NCBI GenBank assembly: GCA_002840155.1
Contig: PGZH01000011.1
Coordinates: 124,001-188,000 of the forward strand
DNA: 64,000 nucleotides
DNA from: Gammaproteobacteria bacterium HGW-Gammaproteobacteria-13
Lineage (GTDB): Bacteria; Pseudomonadota; Gammaproteobacteria; Pseudomonadales; Pseudomonadaceae
Direction: 5' to 3'
In this document: in pieces, positions 22,226-35,451 of the stretch
How the letters are laid out: each line of letters starts with the position of its first letter
How positions within the stretch are numbered: position 1 is the first letter of the stretch
Position numbers and translations under genes: made by a program
The notes under the pieces: generated by a model
Seen by the model: only the letters and a program-made list of their open reading frames with translations
Told to the model about the DNA's origin: nothing
The model's database searches: none

Positions 22226-24121
22226 GTGGTGGATTTCCCTTCCCGTTTTCAGGTGATCGTCATCGGCGGCGGTCATGCCGGTACCGAAGCTGCGTTGGCA
22301 GCTGCACGCATGGGGGTAAAAACCCTGCTGCTGACCCACAACGTGGAAACACTCGGGCAGATGAGCTGCAACCCGGCAATTGGCGGGATAGGCAAGAGCC
22401 ATCTGGTCAAGGAAATCGACGCCCTAGGCGGCGCCATGGCTGAAGCCACCGACAAAGGTGGTATCCAGTTTCGTGTGCTGAACAGCCGCAAGGGCCCAGC
22501 AGTACGCGCCACTCGCGCCCAGGCTGATCGCGTGCTGTACAAAGCGGCGATTCGCGAAACCCTGGAAAACCAGGCCAACCTGTGGATATTTCAGCAGGCC
22601 GCCGATGACCTGATCGTCGAAAACGACGAAGTCAAAGGCGTAGTCACTCAGATGGGCTTGCGTTTCCTCGCGGATTCCGTGGTGTTGACCACCGGCACCT
22701 TCCTCGGTGGACTTATCCACATAGGCCTGCAGAACTACTCCGGCGGTCGCGCTGGCGACCCACCTTCGATTGCTTTGGCACAGCGTCTACGTGAATTGCC
22801 GCTGCGCGTCGGTCGACTGAAGACCGGTACGCCACCACGCATCGACGGACGTTCGGTGGATTTCTCGGTGATGACCGAGCAGCCGGGTGACACGCCAACG
22901 CCGCTGATGTCTTTCCTCGGTCGTGCGGAACAGCAACCGCGTCAGGTCAGCTGCTGGATCACTCACACCAACGCGCGTACCCACGAAATCATCGCGGCCA
23001 ACCTTGATCGTTCACCGATGTATTCGGGTGTTATCGAAGGCGTCGGCCCGCGCTATTGCCCGTCGATCGAAGACAAGATCCACCGCTTCGCCGACAAGGA
23101 CAGCCATCAGGTATTTATCGAGCCCGAAGGCCTGAATACCCATGAGCTGTACCCCAATGGCATCTCCACCTCGTTGCCGTTCGATGTGCAATTGCAGATC
23201 GTGCGCAGCATTCACGGCATGGAGAACGCGCATATCGTGCGTCCCGGTTACGCCATCGAGTACGACTACTTCGACCCGCGTGATCTCAAGTACAGCCTGG
23301 AAACCAAGGTGATTGCCGGTCTGTTCTTCGCCGGGCAGATCAATGGCACCACCGGTTACGAAGAAGCCGGCGCGCAAGGTTTGCTCGCGGGCTGCAACGC
23401 CGCGCTACGCGCTCAGGGCAAGGACAGCTGGTGCCCGCGTCGCGACGAGGCTTACATCGGCGTTCTGGTCGACGACCTGATCACCCTGGGTACCCAGGAG
23501 CCGTACCGCATGTTCACCTCGCGGGCCGAATACCGGCTGATCCTGCGCGAAGACAACGCCGACCTGCGCCTGACCGAGAAAGGCCGCGAGCTGGGTCTGG
23601 TCGATGACGTGCGTTGGGCCGCGTTCGAAACCAAGCGCGAAGCCATCGTGCAGGAAGAACAGCGCCTGAAAAGCACCTGGGTACGCCCGGGTACACCCCA
23701 GGGCGATGCGATTGCCGCCCACTTCGGCACGCCGTTGACCCACGAATACAACCTGCTCAACCTGCTGGCCCGCCCGGAAATCGATTACGCCGGGCTGGTG
23801 ACCATCACCGGCGGTGGCGCGCAGGACCCGCAGGTGGCCGAACAGGTCGAAATCAAGACCAAGTACGCCGGTTATATCGATCGCCAGCAGGACGAAATCG
23901 CCCGCCTACGCGCCAGTGAAGACACCAAGCTGCCGCTCGATATCGACTACGCAGGCATTTCCGGGTTGTCCAAGGAAATCCAACATAAGCTCGGCAACAG
24001 CCGTCCGGAAACCCTGGGCCAGGCCTCGCGGATTCCCGGTGTTACCCCGGCAGCGATTTCCCTGCTGCTGATTCACTTGAAAAAGCGCACTGCCGGTCAG
24101 CAGTTGGAGCACAGCGCCTGA
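22226..24121 (+). CDS. mnmG: tRNA uridine-5-carboxymethylaminomethyl modification enzyme MnmG (GidA)
   Basis: A 631-residue FAD enzyme, partner of MnmE in wobble-uridine modification. FAD motif [17 protein letters not shown] lies near the N-terminus. Further conserved blocks are [45 protein letters not shown] and [20 protein letters not shown]. The start is GTG 22226 (reads MVDFPSRF). The gene contains a perfect DnaA box at 22713. It overlaps rsmG by one base and begins the mnmG-rsmG-parA-parB run. Confidence 0.99.
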   Translation: MVDFPSRFQVIVIGGGHAGTEAALAAARMGVKTLLLTHNVETLGQMSCNPAIGGIGKSHLVKEIDALGGAMAEATDKGGIQFRVLNSRKGPAVRATRAQADRVLYKAAIRETLENQANLWIFQQAADDLIVENDEVKGVVTQMGLRFLADSVVLTTGTFLGGLIHIGLQNYSGGRAGDPPSIALAQRLRELPLRVGRLKTGTPPRIDGRSVDFSVMTEQPGDTPTPLMSFLGRAEQQPRQVSCWITHTNARTHEIIAANLDRSPMYSGVIEGVGPRYCPSIEDKIHRFADKDSHQVFIEPEGLNTHELYPNGISTSLPFDVQLQIVRSIHGMENAHIVRPGYAIEYDYFDPRDLKYSLETKVIAGLFFAGQINGTTGYEEAGAQGLLAGCNAALRAQGKDSWCPRRDEAYIGVLVDDLITLGTQEPYRMFTSRAEYRLILREDNADLRLTEKGRELGLVDDVRWAAFETKREAIVQEEQRLKSTWVRPGTPQGDAIAAHFGTPLTHEYNLLNLLARPEIDYAGLVTITGGGAQDPQVAEQVEIKTKYAGYIDRQQDEIARLRASEDTKLPLDIDYAGISGLSKEIQHKLGNSRPETLGQASRIPGVTPAAISLLLIHLKKRTAGQQLEHSA

Positions 24122-24768
24122 TGTCGTTGGTTACTGCACGTCACGCCGAAGAACTGAGCCAGGGCGCGCTTGAGCTGGGTGTTGCACTCAGCGCGCAGCA
24201 GCACGAACAGCTGCTGGCCTACCTGGCCCTGCTGATCAAGTGGAACAAGGCCTACAACCTCACCGCAGTGCGCGACCCGAATGAAATGGTTTCGCGCCAC
24301 CTGCTCGACAGCCTGTCCGTGGTGCCTTTTGTCGCCGAGGCTGGGGATAACTGGCTGGATGTCGGCAGTGGCGGCGGCATGCCGGGCATTCCGTTGGCCA
24401 TCCTGTTTCCCGAGCGGCAGTTCACCCTGCTGGATTCCAACGGCAAGAAGACCCGCTTCCTGACCCAGGTGAAGCTGGAGTTGAAACTGGCCAACCTGCA
24501 AGTTATCCACAGCCGTGTCGAAGAGTTCCGGCCTGAAGTGCCCTTTGCTGGTATTTGTTCACGGGCGTTTAGTTCGCTGGAAGATTTCAGCAACTGGACC
24601 CGGCACCTAGGAAACGGCGATACCCAGTGGCTGGCGATGAAGGGGGTACATCCAGATGACGAACTGCAGGCCCTGCCAGCGGACTTTCGTCTCACCGCCA
24701 CCCATGTACTCAAGGTTCCCGGTTGCCAAGGTCAGCGCCATCTGTTGATACTGCGTCGCTCGGTTTAG
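24121..24768 (+). CDS. rsmG: 16S rRNA (guanine-527 N7) methyltransferase RsmG (GidB)
   Basis: A 215-residue SAM-dependent methylase of 16S rRNA G527; its loss gives low-level streptomycin resistance in other bacteria. Family blocks are [16 protein letters not shown], the SAM-binding [16 protein letters not shown], and [13 protein letters not shown] perfect DnaA box lies at 24503. The stop is 12 bases before parA. Confidence 0.98.
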   Translation: MSLVTARHAEELSQGALELGVALSAQQHEQLLAYLALLIKWNKAYNLTAVRDPNEMVSRHLLDSLSVVPFVAEAGDNWLDVGSGGGMPGIPLAILFPERQFTLLDSNGKKTRFLTQVKLELKLANLQVIHSRVEEFRPEVPFAGICSRAFSSLEDFSNWTRHLGNGDTQWLAMKGVHPDDELQALPADFRLTATHVLKVPGCQGQRHLLILRRSV

Positions 24769-24780
24769 GGGGAACGCAGC

Positions 24781-25569
24781 ATGGCTAAGGTATTCGCAAT
24801 CGCTAACCAGAAAGGCGGCGTGGGCAAAACCACCACCTGCATCAATCTGGCTGCCTCGCTGGTGGCAACCAAGCGCCGTGTACTGCTGATCGACCTCGAT
24901 CCCCAGGGCAACGCGACCATGGGCAGCGGTGTGGATAAGCACGGCCTGGAGCACTCGATCTACGACGTGCTGATCGGCGAATGCAACCTGGTCGATGCCA
25001 TGCAGTTCTCCGAGCACGGTGGCTACCAGCTGCTGCCGGCAAACCGCGACCTCACAGCCGCCGAAGTCTCGCTGCTGGAAATGAAAATGAAGGAAAGCCG
25101 CCTGCGTTATGCGCTGGCGCCGATCCGCGAGAATTACGATTACATCCTCATCGACTGCCCACCGGCGCTGTCGATGCTGACGATCAACGCCCTGGTCGCC
25201 GCCGATGGGGTGATTATCCCCATGCAGTGCGAGTACTACGCGCTGGAGGGCTTGAGTGACCTGGTCAACAGCATTCAGCGCATCGCCGAGATCCTCAATC
25301 CCAAACTGAAGATCGAAGGCCTGCTGCGCACCATGTACGACCCGCGCATCAGCCTGACCAACGATGTGTCGGCGCAGCTCAAGCAACACTTCCCTGACCA
25401 GCTGTACGACGTGGTCATCCCGCGTAACGTGCGCCTGGCCGAGGCGCCAAGCTTTGGTATGCCGGCGCTGGTGTATGACAAGCAATCCCGTGGTGCCATT
25501 GCCTACCTGGCGCTGGCCGGCGAATTGGTACGCCGCCAGCGCGCAAGTGCCCACACCGCAACCGCATAA
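24781..25569 (+). CDS. parA: Chromosome partitioning ATPase ParA (Soj)
   Basis: A 262-residue deviant-Walker ATPase that moves ParB-parS complexes. The P-loop QKGGVGKTTTCINLAASL is at about 10-27. Later motifs are LLIDLDPQGNATMGSG and ILIDCPPALSMLTINAL. The start ATG 24781 follows GGGGAACGC. Its partner parB starts 10 bases after the stop, and the parS sites lie about 11 kb away in recF. Confidence 0.98.
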   Translation: MAKVFAIANQKGGVGKTTTCINLAASLVATKRRVLLIDLDPQGNATMGSGVDKHGLEHSIYDVLIGECNLVDAMQFSEHGGYQLLPANRDLTAAEVSLLEMKMKESRLRYALAPIRENYDYILIDCPPALSMLTINALVAADGVIIPMQCEYYALEGLSDLVNSIQRIAEILNPKLKIEGLLRTMYDPRISLTNDVSAQLKQHFPDQLYDVVIPRNVRLAEAPSFGMPALVYDKQSRGAIAYLALAGELVRRQRASAHTATA

Positions 25570-25579
25570 GGAAATACCC

Positions 25580-26452
25580 ATGGCTGTGAAAAAACGAGGA
25601 CTGGGACGCGGTCTGGATGCCCTGCTGGGCGGCACCAGTGTCAGCGCCTTGCAGGAAGAGGCCGCGCAGGTCGACAGCCGTGAACTGCAATACGTGCCCC
25701 TGGACCTGATCCAGCGCGGCAAATACCAGCCGCGCCGCGACATGGACGCCACTGCCCTGGAAGAACTGGCGCAATCGATCAAGGCCCACGGCGTGATGCA
25801 GCCGATCGTGGTGCGGCCGATTGGCGAAGGACGTTTCGAGATAGTCGCCGGTGAACGGCGCTGGCGTGCCAGTCAGCAAGCCGGCCTCGACAAGATCCCG
25901 GCCATGGTCCGCGAATTGCCGGATGAAGCCGCCATTGCCATGGCGCTGATCGAGAACATCCAGCGCGAAGACCTCAACCCCATCGAAGAAGCCATGGCCT
26001 TGCAGCGGCTGCAGCAGGAGTTCCAGCTGACTCAGCAGCAAGTCGCCGATGCGGTGGGTAAGTCGCGGGTGACCATCAGCAACCTGCTGCGCCTGATTGC
26101 CCTACCGGAAGAGATCAAAACCCTGCTGTCCCACGGTGACCTGGAAATGGGTCATGCCCGTGCCTTGCTCGGTCTACCTGCTGAACAGCAGACCGAAGGT
26201 GCGCGACATGTTGTCGCACGCGGCCTTACCGTGCGCCAAACCGAAGCACTGGTACGTCAGTGGTTGAACAGCAAAGAGAAGCCGGCGGCGGTGGTAAAAG
26301 CCGACCCGGATATCACCCGCCTGGAACAGCGCCTGGCTGAGCGCCTGGGCTCGCCGGTGCAGATCAAGCATGGGCAGAAAGGCAAAGGTCAGCTGGTGAT
26401 CAGCTACAGCTCGCTGGATGAACTGCAGGGTGTGCTCGCCCACATTCGTTGA
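25580..26452 (+). CDS. parB: Chromosome partitioning protein ParB (Spo0J)
   Basis: A 290-residue CTPase and parS-binding protein. It starts MAVKKRGLGRGLDALLGG, the ParA-stimulating tail. The CTP-binding ParB/Srx motifs VVRPIGEGRFEIVAGERRWR and ALIENIQREDLNPIEEA come next, then the helix-turn-helix QQVADAVGKSRVTISNLLRL and a C-terminal dimer domain. ATG 25580 is chosen; an out-of-phase-looking extension back to 25364 only overlaps parA. Confidence 0.98.
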   Translation: MAVKKRGLGRGLDALLGGTSVSALQEEAAQVDSRELQYVPLDLIQRGKYQPRRDMDATALEELAQSIKAHGVMQPIVVRPIGEGRFEIVAGERRWRASQQAGLDKIPAMVRELPDEAAIAMALIENIQREDLNPIEEAMALQRLQQEFQLTQQQVADAVGKSRVTISNLLRLIALPEEIKTLLSHGDLEMGHARALLGLPAEQQTEGARHVVARGLTVRQTEALVRQWLNSKEKPAAVVKADPDITRLEQRLAERLGSPVQIKHGQKGKGQLVISYSSLDELQGVLAHIR

Positions 26453-26609
26453 AACAATTGAGCGTGTAGCGACTAGTCGGAAATCACTACCCGGCAGTTG
26501 AATGGGGGGGGAAGCGCCCCTATACTCTGCGCGCATTTCGTCGGCACAAAGTATGCCAAGTTATTGATTTCAGGTGCCGACGCCCGAGTTCAGCTTTCAG
26601 GAAAACAAG

Positions 26610-27901
<1,292 letters not shown>

Positions 27902-27987
27902 GAGCGTTTAGGCGCTCGCAGTGGACGCCCGTAAGGGCAACCAGAAGTACCGATTTTGCTTTACCGCTTTACCTTAGAAAACCTTAA

Positions 27988-28275
<288 letters not shown>

Positions 28276-28332
28276 TTCACTCGATTTACGAGTGAATTGG
28301 TTTGATGGACAACGAACGAGCGAGGTGTTGGC

Positions 28333-28803
28333 GTGAACATTAATGCAACCCTGATTGGCCAGTCCGTTGCCTTCTTCATCTTCGTGCTGTTCTGCATGAA
28401 GTACGTGTGGCCTCCGGTCATTACGGCTTTGCAAGAACGTCAGAAGAAGATCGCAGACGGCCTGGACGCTGCTAGCCGTGCGGCTCGTGACCTGGAGTTG
28501 GCCCAAGAGAAAGCGGGTCAGCAACTGCGCGAAGCCAAAGGCCAAGCAGCTGAGATCATTGAGCAAGCCAAGAAACGCGGTACCCAGATCGTCGACGAAG
28601 CCCGTGAACAGGCCCGCGTCGAAGCTGACCGTGTGAAGGCCCAGGCTCTGGCCGAGATCGAGCAGGAACTGAATGGTGTCAAAGACGCGCTGCGTGCCCA
28701 ACTGGGTAGCCTGGCCGTTAGCGGTGCCGAGAAGATCCTGGGCGCATCTATCGACCAAAACGCGCATGCGGAGCTGGTTTCCAAACTGGCAGCCGAAATT
28801 TAA
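28333..28803 (+). CDS. atpF: F0F1 ATP synthase subunit b
   Basis: A 156-residue stator subunit: one N-terminal membrane helix ([20 protein letters not shown]) followed by a long charged coiled coil that dimerises and holds F1 static. The start is GTG 28333, with a GAGCGAGGTG context upstream. The stop is 15 bases before atpH. Confidence 0.98.
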   Translation: MNINATLIGQSVAFFIFVLFCMKYVWPPVITALQERQKKIADGLDAASRAARDLELAQEKAGQQLREAKGQAAEIIEQAKKRGTQIVDEAREQARVEADRVKAQALAEIEQELNGVKDALRAQLGSLAVSGAEKILGASIDQNAHAELVSKLAAEI

Positions 28804-28818
28804 GCGAGGGGCGCGATC

Positions 28819-29355
28819 ATGGCAGAACTGACCACGCTGGCCCGACCTTACGCTAAGGCTGCCTTTGAGTATGCCCAGGCCCACCAGAAGCTGGCCAATT
28901 GGTCAGCCATGCTCGGCCTGGCTGCAGCGGTGTCGCAAGACGGCACCATGCAGAGCATGCTCAAGGCTCCGCGTTTGACGAGTACAGACAAGGCCACCAC
29001 GTTTATTGACGTGTGTGGTGACAAGTTCGACGCCCAGGTACGCAATTTCATTCACATCGTCGCTGAAAACGATCGCCTGGCCCTGTTGCCACAGATCGTT
29101 GAACTGTTCGAGCTGTACAAGGCCGAGCAGGAAAAGTCGATCGACGTGGACGTTACCAGTGCCTTCGCATTGAGCGATGAACAGCAAGACAAACTCGCCA
29201 AGGTTCTCAGTGCACGGCTCGGCCGAGAAGTGCGTCTGCACGCCGCGGAGGATGCCACCCTGATCGGTGGTGTCGTGATCCGCGCCGGCGACCTGGTTAT
29301 CGATGGCTCAGTTCGTGGCAAACTCGCGAAGCTGGCCGAAGCATTGAAATCTTGA
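28819..29355 (+). CDS. atpH: F0F1 ATP synthase subunit delta
   Basis: A 178-residue peripheral stalk subunit linking the b dimer to the top of alpha3beta3. It opens [20 protein letters not shown]. The conserved C-terminal block [20 protein letters not shown] is intact. It is located normally between atpF and atpA. Confidence 0.98.
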   Translation: MAELTTLARPYAKAAFEYAQAHQKLANWSAMLGLAAAVSQDGTMQSMLKAPRLTSTDKATTFIDVCGDKFDAQVRNFIHIVAENDRLALLPQIVELFELYKAEQEKSIDVDVTSAFALSDEQQDKLAKVLSARLGREVRLHAAEDATLIGGVVIRAGDLVIDGSVRGKLAKLAEALKS

Positions 29356-29376
29356 GTTTGAAGGGGCAGCAGAGCT

Positions 29377-30921
29377 ATGCAGCAACTCAATCCTTCCGAA
29401 ATTAGTGAAATCATCAAGGGGCGTATCGAGAAACTCGATGTCGCCTCTCAAGCCCGTAACGAAGGCACCATCGTGTCCGTCTCCGACGGTATCGTGCGCA
29501 TTCACGGTCTCGCCGATGTGATGTACGGCGAAATGATCGAGTTCCCGGGCGGTGTCTACGGTATGGCACTGAACCTGGAGCAAGACTCCGTCGGTGCAGT
29601 TGTCCTGGGTGCCTATACCACCCTGGCCGAAGGCATGAGCGCCAAGTGTACCGGTCGCATCCTTGAAGTTCCGGTTGGTCCGGAACTGCTGGGTCGCGTT
29701 GTCGACGCACTGGGTAACCCAATTGACGGCAAAGGCCCGCTGAACAACGTCGCTACCGACGCTGTTGAGAAGGTTGCGCCGGGCGTGATCTGGCGTAAGT
29801 CGGTCGACCAGCCGGTGCAAACCGGTTACAAGTCGGTCGATGCCATGATCCCGGTTGGCCGTGGCCAGCGTGAGCTGATCATCGGTGACCGTCAGATCGG
29901 TAAAACCGCTCTGGCCATCGACGCCATCATCAACCAGAAGAACAGCGGCATTAAGTGCGTCTACGTAGCCATTGGTCAGAAGCAATCGACCATCGCCAAC
30001 GTGGTACGCAAGCTGGAAGAAAACGGCGCGTTGGCTAACACCATCGTGGTCGCGGCTTCCGCTTCCGAATCCGCTGCACTGCAGTTCATTGCACCGTACG
30101 CCGGTTGCACCATGGGCGAATTCTTCCGCGACCGCGGTGAAGACGCGCTGATCGTTTATGACGATCTGTCCAAGCAAGCAGTGGCTTACCGCCAGATTTC
30201 CCTGCTGCTGCGCCGTCCGCCAGGCCGTGAAGCCTACCCAGGCGACGTGTTCTATCTCCACAGCCGTCTGCTGGAGCGCGCTTCCCGCGTTTCCGAAGAG
30301 TACGTTGAGAAGTTCACCAATGGCGCCGTGACTGGCAAGACCGGTTCCCTGACCGCTCTGCCGATCATCGAAACCCAGGCTGGCGACGTTTCCGCGTTCG
30401 TTCCGACCAACGTGATCTCGATCACCGACGGTCAGATCTTCCTGGAATCGGCCATGTTCAACTCGGGTATCCGTCCTGCGGTCAACGCCGGTATTTCGGT
30501 ATCCCGCGTGGGTGGTGCTGCACAGACCAAGATCATCAAGAAGCTCTCCGGTGGTATCCGTACCGCTCTGGCTCAGTACCGTGAACTGGCGGCATTCGCC
30601 CAGTTTGCTTCTGACCTGGACGAAGCCACCCGTAAGCAACTTGAGCACGGTCAGCGCGTTACTGAGCTGATGAAGCAGAAGCAATATGCGCCAATGTCGA
30701 TTGCTGACATGTCGCTGTCGCTGTATGCCGCCGAGCGTGGTTTCCTGGTCGATATCGAAGTCGCCAAGATTGGTGCATTCGAGCAGGCCCTGATTGCTTA
30801 CTTCAACCGGGATCACGCCGCACTGCTGGCGAAGATCAACGAGAAGGGTGACTTTAATGACGAAATCGACGCTGGCCTGAAAGCCGGTATCGAGAAGTTC
30901 AAGGCCACCCAAACCTGGTAA
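29377..30921 (+). CDS. atpA: F0F1 ATP synthase subunit alpha
   Basis: A 514-residue non-catalytic nucleotide-binding subunit of F1. The Walker A is [15 protein letters not shown]. The catalytic arginine finger region [18 protein letters not shown] and the N-terminal [20 protein letters not shown] are standard. It is intact, in contrast to its neighbours atpG and atpD. Confidence 0.99.
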   Translation: MQQLNPSEISEIIKGRIEKLDVASQARNEGTIVSVSDGIVRIHGLADVMYGEMIEFPGGVYGMALNLEQDSVGAVVLGAYTTLAEGMSAKCTGRILEVPVGPELLGRVVDALGNPIDGKGPLNNVATDAVEKVAPGVIWRKSVDQPVQTGYKSVDAMIPVGRGQRELIIGDRQIGKTALAIDAIINQKNSGIKCVYVAIGQKQSTIANVVRKLEENGALANTIVVAASASESAALQFIAPYAGCTMGEFFRDRGEDALIVYDDLSKQAVAYRQISLLLRRPPGREAYPGDVFYLHSRLLERASRVSEEYVEKFTNGAVTGKTGSLTALPIIETQAGDVSAFVPTNVISITDGQIFLESAMFNSGIRPAVNAGISVSRVGGAAQTKIIKKLSGGIRTALAQYRELAAFAQFASDLDEATRKQLEHGQRVTELMKQKQYAPMSIADMSLSLYAAERGFLVDIEVAKIGAFEQALIAYFNRDHAALLAKINEKGDFNDEIDAGLKAGIEKFKATQTW

Positions 30922-30926
30922 GCCGC

Positions 30927-30950
30927 AGCGGGGGCCGTGAGGTCCCCGCT
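30927..30950 (+). other. Hairpin between atpA and atpG
   Basis: AGCGGGGGCC (30927-30936) pairs with GGTCCCCGCT (30941-30950) around a GTGA loop. There is no T tail, so it is more likely an mRNA stability or processing structure than a terminator. It sits about 20 bases before the atpG start. Confidence 0.5.
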
Positions 30951-30971
30951 TGCTAACCCGATAGGTGTCAA

Positions 30972-31794
30972 ATGGCAGGCGCAAAAGAGATTCGCAGCAA
31001 GATTGCGAGCATCAAAAGCACGCAGAAGATCACCAGCGCCATGGAAAAGGGCTGCTAGCCGTCCCTACGCGGAGCGTATCCGCCAGGTGATTGGTCATCT
31101 GGCCAACGCCAACCCGGAATACCGTCACCCGTTCATGATCGAGCGCGAAGTAAAGCGCGTTGGTTATGTTGTGGTGAGCTCGGACCGTGGTCTGTGTGGT
31201 GGTCTGAACACCAACCTGTTCAAGGCTCTGGTCAAAGACATGGCGAGCAATCGCGAGCAAGGCGTAGAGATTGATCTCTGCGTAGTTGGCAGCAAAGGCG
31301 CGGCGTTCTTCCGCAACTTTGGTGGCAACATCGTTGCTGCGATCAGCCACCTGGGCGAAGAACCGTCGATCAATGATCTGATCGGTAGCGTCAAGGTAAT
31401 GCTCGATGCCTACCTCGATGGTCGCATCGATCGTTTGTCCGTGGTCTCGAACAAGTTCATCAATACCATGACGCAAAAGCCGACAGTGGAGCAGTTGATT
31501 CCGCTGGTGGCTGATCCGGATAAAGAACTCAAGCACCACTGGGACTACCTGTACGAACCCGACGCCAAAGAGCTGCTCGACGGCTTGATGGTGCGTTACG
31601 TGGAGTCGCAGGTGTACCAGGCAGTGGTTGAGAACAACGCGGCTGAACAAGCGGCCCGGATGATCGCGATGAAGAACGCCACCGACAACGCTGGCGATAT
31701 CATCAAAGACCTGCAGTTGGTTTACAACAAGGCACGTCAGGCAGCGATCACCCAGGAAATTTCGGAAATCGTCGGCGGCGCTGCCGCGGTTTAA
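30972..31794 (+). pseudogene. atpG: F0F1 ATP synthase subunit gamma, frameshifted by a short deletion
   Basis: The normal start is present at ATG 30972, reading [18 protein letters not shown] to AMEK, then GGC TGC TAG, a premature stop after 28 codons. The rest of gamma reads on from [10 protein letters not shown] at 31051 in a different frame and is intact to 31794. Known Pseudomonas gamma has 13 residues (VAVSKMRKAQ-type) between AMEK and AAS. The 26 plus 13 plus 247 residues present or expected total 286, the usual length. The lesion is therefore a clean loss of about 38 bases at about 31050 that shifts the frame. Gamma is the rotor shaft and has no paralog here. A GTG-started frame at 30937 that spans the tail reads nonsense residues first and is not a substitute. 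The gene is either newly dead or misassembled. Confidence 0.9.
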
Positions 31795-33173
<1,379 letters not shown>

Positions 33174-33254
33174 TCACCCGTGCGCCCGGCAACGGGCGCT
33201 TACGGTCTGTTTATCCGCTGTAGTGGGTAAGCAGATCGATACGTGAGGTTAGAC

Positions 33255-33680
33255 ATGGCTATGACAGTCCATTGCGACATCGTCAGCGCAGAAGGCGAGA
33301 TCTTCTCCGGTCTGGTCGAGATGGTGATTGCGCACGGCAACCTGGGTGATATCGGTATCGCTCCAGGCCACGCGCCGCTGATCACCGACCTCAAACCGGG
33401 TCCGATTCGTCTGGTCAAGCTGGGTGGCGAAACCGAGGTGTTCTACATCTCCGGTGGCTTCCTCGAAGTTCAGCCGAGTGTGGTGAAAGTTCTCGCCGAT
33501 ACCGTGCAGCGTGCTGCCGATATCGATGAAGCTGCTGCTCAGGAAGCTCTCCGGGCTGCCGAGAATGCCTTGAATGAGAAGGGCGCGGAGTTCGATTACG
33601 GTTCCGCAGCCGCTCACCTGGCCGAGGTCGCGGCTCAGCTGCGTACCGTTCAGCAGTTGCGCAAGAAGTTCGGCGGTTAA
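33255..33680 (+). CDS. atpC: F0F1 ATP synthase subunit epsilon
   Basis: A 141-residue subunit beginning [19 protein letters not shown] (ATG 33255), with the beta-sandwich block [20 protein letters not shown]. The C-terminal helices ending [10 protein letters not shown] regulate rotation by gamma. It is the last gene of the operon and is followed by a strong terminator. Confidence 0.98.
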   Translation: MAMTVHCDIVSAEGEIFSGLVEMVIAHGNLGDIGIAPGHAPLITDLKPGPIRLVKLGGETEVFYISGGFLEVQPSVVKVLADTVQRAADIDEAAAQEALRAAENALNEKGAEFDYGSAAAHLAEVAAQLRTVQQLRKKFGG

Positions 33681-33706
33681 TTCCGACGCTTCATCGCAAA
33701 CGAGTA

Positions 33707-33733
33707 AAAGGGTAGCCTTGGCTACCCTTTTTC
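33707..33733 (+). terminator. atp operon terminator
   Basis: AAAGGGTAGCC/GGCTACCCTTT hairpin with a short TT loop region, followed by TTCTTT. It lies 27 bases after atpC. Confidence 0.85.
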
Positions 33734-33752
33734 TTTGCCTGTCATTTAGCAG

Positions 33753-33802
33753 GTAGCCCGGATGCAATCCGGGACGATCACCCCGGATTGCATCCGGGCT
33801 AC
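33753..33802. repeat. REP-like perfect hairpin (GTAGCCCGGATG family)
   Basis: Two 21-base arms (33753-33773 and 33782-33802) are perfect reverse complements around an 8-base loop. The arm begins GTAGCCCGGATGCAATCC. The same element, with a different loop, lies at 52808-52860 between cobJ and cobI. Confidence 0.9.
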
Positions 33803-33821
33803 TCAATAGGATCTGCCCTCC

Positions 33822-35180
33822 ATGTCGCTCGATATCGTTATCCTCGCCGCCGGCCAAGGCACCCGCATGCGTTCCGCCTTGCCGAAAGTCCTGCACCCGG
33901 TTGCCGGCAAAGCCATGCTTGGCCATGTGATCGACACCGCCCGCCTGCTGAAACCGCAAGGCATTCATGTGGTGATTGGTCATGGTGCGGAACGGGTGCG
34001 TGAGCAACTGGCGGCGGATGACCTGAATTTCGTGCTGCAAAGCGAGCAGCTCGGCACCGGCCATGCCGTGGCTCAAGCGCTGCCGGCGTTGAGCGCCGAG
34101 CGTGTGCTGATTCTCTACGGCGATGTGCCGCTGATTGAAGTGGAAACCCTGCAGCGCCTGCTGCTGAAAGTCAGCGAGCAGCAGTTGGGATTGTTGACAG
34201 TCAATCTGAAAGATCCCACCGGCTATGGCCGTATCGTGCGCGATGAGCAGGGCGTGGTGAAAGCCATCGTCGAGCACAAGGACGCCAGCACCGAGCAGCG
34301 CCTGATCAGTGAAGGCAATACCGGCATCCTCGCGGTACCGGGAAAAAAACTGGGTGATTGGCTAGGCCGTCTATCCAACAGCAATGCCCAAGGCGAGTAC
34401 TACCTGACGGACGTGATCGCCATGGCCGTGGCCGATGGCCTGGTGGTCGCCACCGAGCAGGCGGCTGACGAGATGGAAGTGCTGGGTGCCAATGACCGTA
34501 TCCAGCTTTCGCAGCTGGAGCGCCACTATCAGTACCGCGCCGCGCGTCGCTTGATGCTGCAGGGCGTGACCCTGATCGACCCGACGCGTTTTGACCTGCG
34601 TGGTGAAGTCACGGTAGGCCGTGATGTGTCTATCGATATCAACGTGATCCTCGAAGGCCAGGTGGTGATCGAAGACGGTGTACAGATCGGCCCGAACTGC
34701 GTGATCAAAAACTCGATCCTGCGCAAAGGTGCCATCGTCAAAGCCAACAGCCATCTGGAAGGGGCCGAAATGGGTGAGGGTGCTGACTGCGGTCCGTTTG
34801 CTCGCCTGCGTCCGGGTTCGGTGCTGGGCGCCAAAGCCCATGTGGGTAACTTCGTCGAGCTGAAGAACGCCAAGCTGGGGGAAGGCGCCAAGGCCGGGCA
34901 CCTGAGCTACCTGGGCGACGCCGAGATCGGTGCGCGCAGCAATATCGGCGCCGGCACCATCACCTGCAATTACGACGGCGCCAACAAGTTCAAGACCGTA
35001 CTGGGTGAGGACGTGTTTATCGGCTCCAACAGCGCCCTGGTGGCTCCGGTGACGTTGGGTGATCGCGCCACCACCGGTGCAGGTTCGGTAATCACCAGTG
35101 ACGTTCCTGATAACACTCTGGCGGTCGGCCGCGCCAAGCAGCGCAATATCGAAGGCTGGAAGCGGCCAACCAAGAAGTGA
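33822..35180 (+). CDS. glmU: Bifunctional UDP-GlcNAc pyrophosphorylase / glucosamine-1-P acetyltransferase
   Basis: A 452-residue enzyme making UDP-GlcNAc for peptidoglycan and LPS. The N-terminal uridylyltransferase has [19 protein letters not shown]. The C-terminal left-handed beta-helix acetyltransferase shows hexapeptide repeats and the active-site block [22 protein letters not shown] 33822 is used. It pairs functionally with glmS 1 kb downstream. Confidence 0.99.
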   Translation: MSLDIVILAAGQGTRMRSALPKVLHPVAGKAMLGHVIDTARLLKPQGIHVVIGHGAERVREQLAADDLNFVLQSEQLGTGHAVAQALPALSAERVLILYGDVPLIEVETLQRLLLKVSEQQLGLLTVNLKDPTGYGRIVRDEQGVVKAIVEHKDASTEQRLISEGNTGILAVPGKKLGDWLGRLSNSNAQGEYYLTDVIAMAVADGLVVATEQAADEMEVLGANDRIQLSQLERHYQYRAARRLMLQGVTLIDPTRFDLRGEVTVGRDVSIDINVILEGQVVIEDGVQIGPNCVIKNSILRKGAIVKANSHLEGAEMGEGADCGPFARLRPGSVLGAKAHVGNFVELKNAKLGEGAKAGHLSYLGDAEIGARSNIGAGTITCNYDGANKFKTVLGEDVFIGSNSALVAPVTLGDRATTGAGSVITSDVPDNTLAVGRAKQRNIEGWKRPTKK

Positions 35181-35205
35181 CGATGACGTAGATGGGATGC
35201 CTGAT

Positions 35206-35276
35206 GTAGCCTGGATAAGCGCAGCGTAATCCGGGGCGGCGCGATCCCGGATTGTGCCAAGGCTTATCCGGGCTAC
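35206..35276. repeat. REP-like hairpin (GTAGCCTGGATAAGC family)
   Basis: GTAGCCTGGATAAGC (35206) pairs with GCTTATCCGGGCTAC ending at 35276, and GTAATCCGGG pairs with CCCGGATTGTG inside. It is a close relative of 57959-58028. Confidence 0.85.
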
Positions 35277-35297
35277 GGGGGGCGTAGCAGCTGTGAC

Positions 35298-35371
35298 GGA
35301 TGGGTTAGCCGCGCAGCGGCGTAACCCATCATTGGGCAGCATGGGTATCGCTACGCTCAACCCATCCTACG
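35298..35371. repeat. REP-like hairpin (GGATGGGTT family)
   Basis: GGATGGGTTAGCCGCGCAGC with GTAACCCATC forms a first hairpin. A second half ends CTCAACCCATCCTAC. It belongs to the family seen at 21.6 kb and 51.05 kb. Confidence 0.8.
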
Positions 35372-35451
35372 ATCATTTGTCGTTTCAGGCTTGACGAAAA
35401 AGCTTCATTAGGTTTTGATTCGCGCAATTATCTTTCGAATCGAAACTTAGC

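Noticed and set aside
24607..25782. 391-codon minus-strand frame
   Set aside because: Antisense of rsmG, parA and the start of parB, all clearly real; no family features.
29308..30984. 558-codon minus-strand frame
   Set aside because: Antisense of atpA; product has no recognisable motif.
30937..31794. GTG-started frame covering the atpG tail
   Set aside because: Its first 38 residues are out-of-frame atpG leader and hairpin sequence, not the gamma N-terminus, so it does not rescue the gene.
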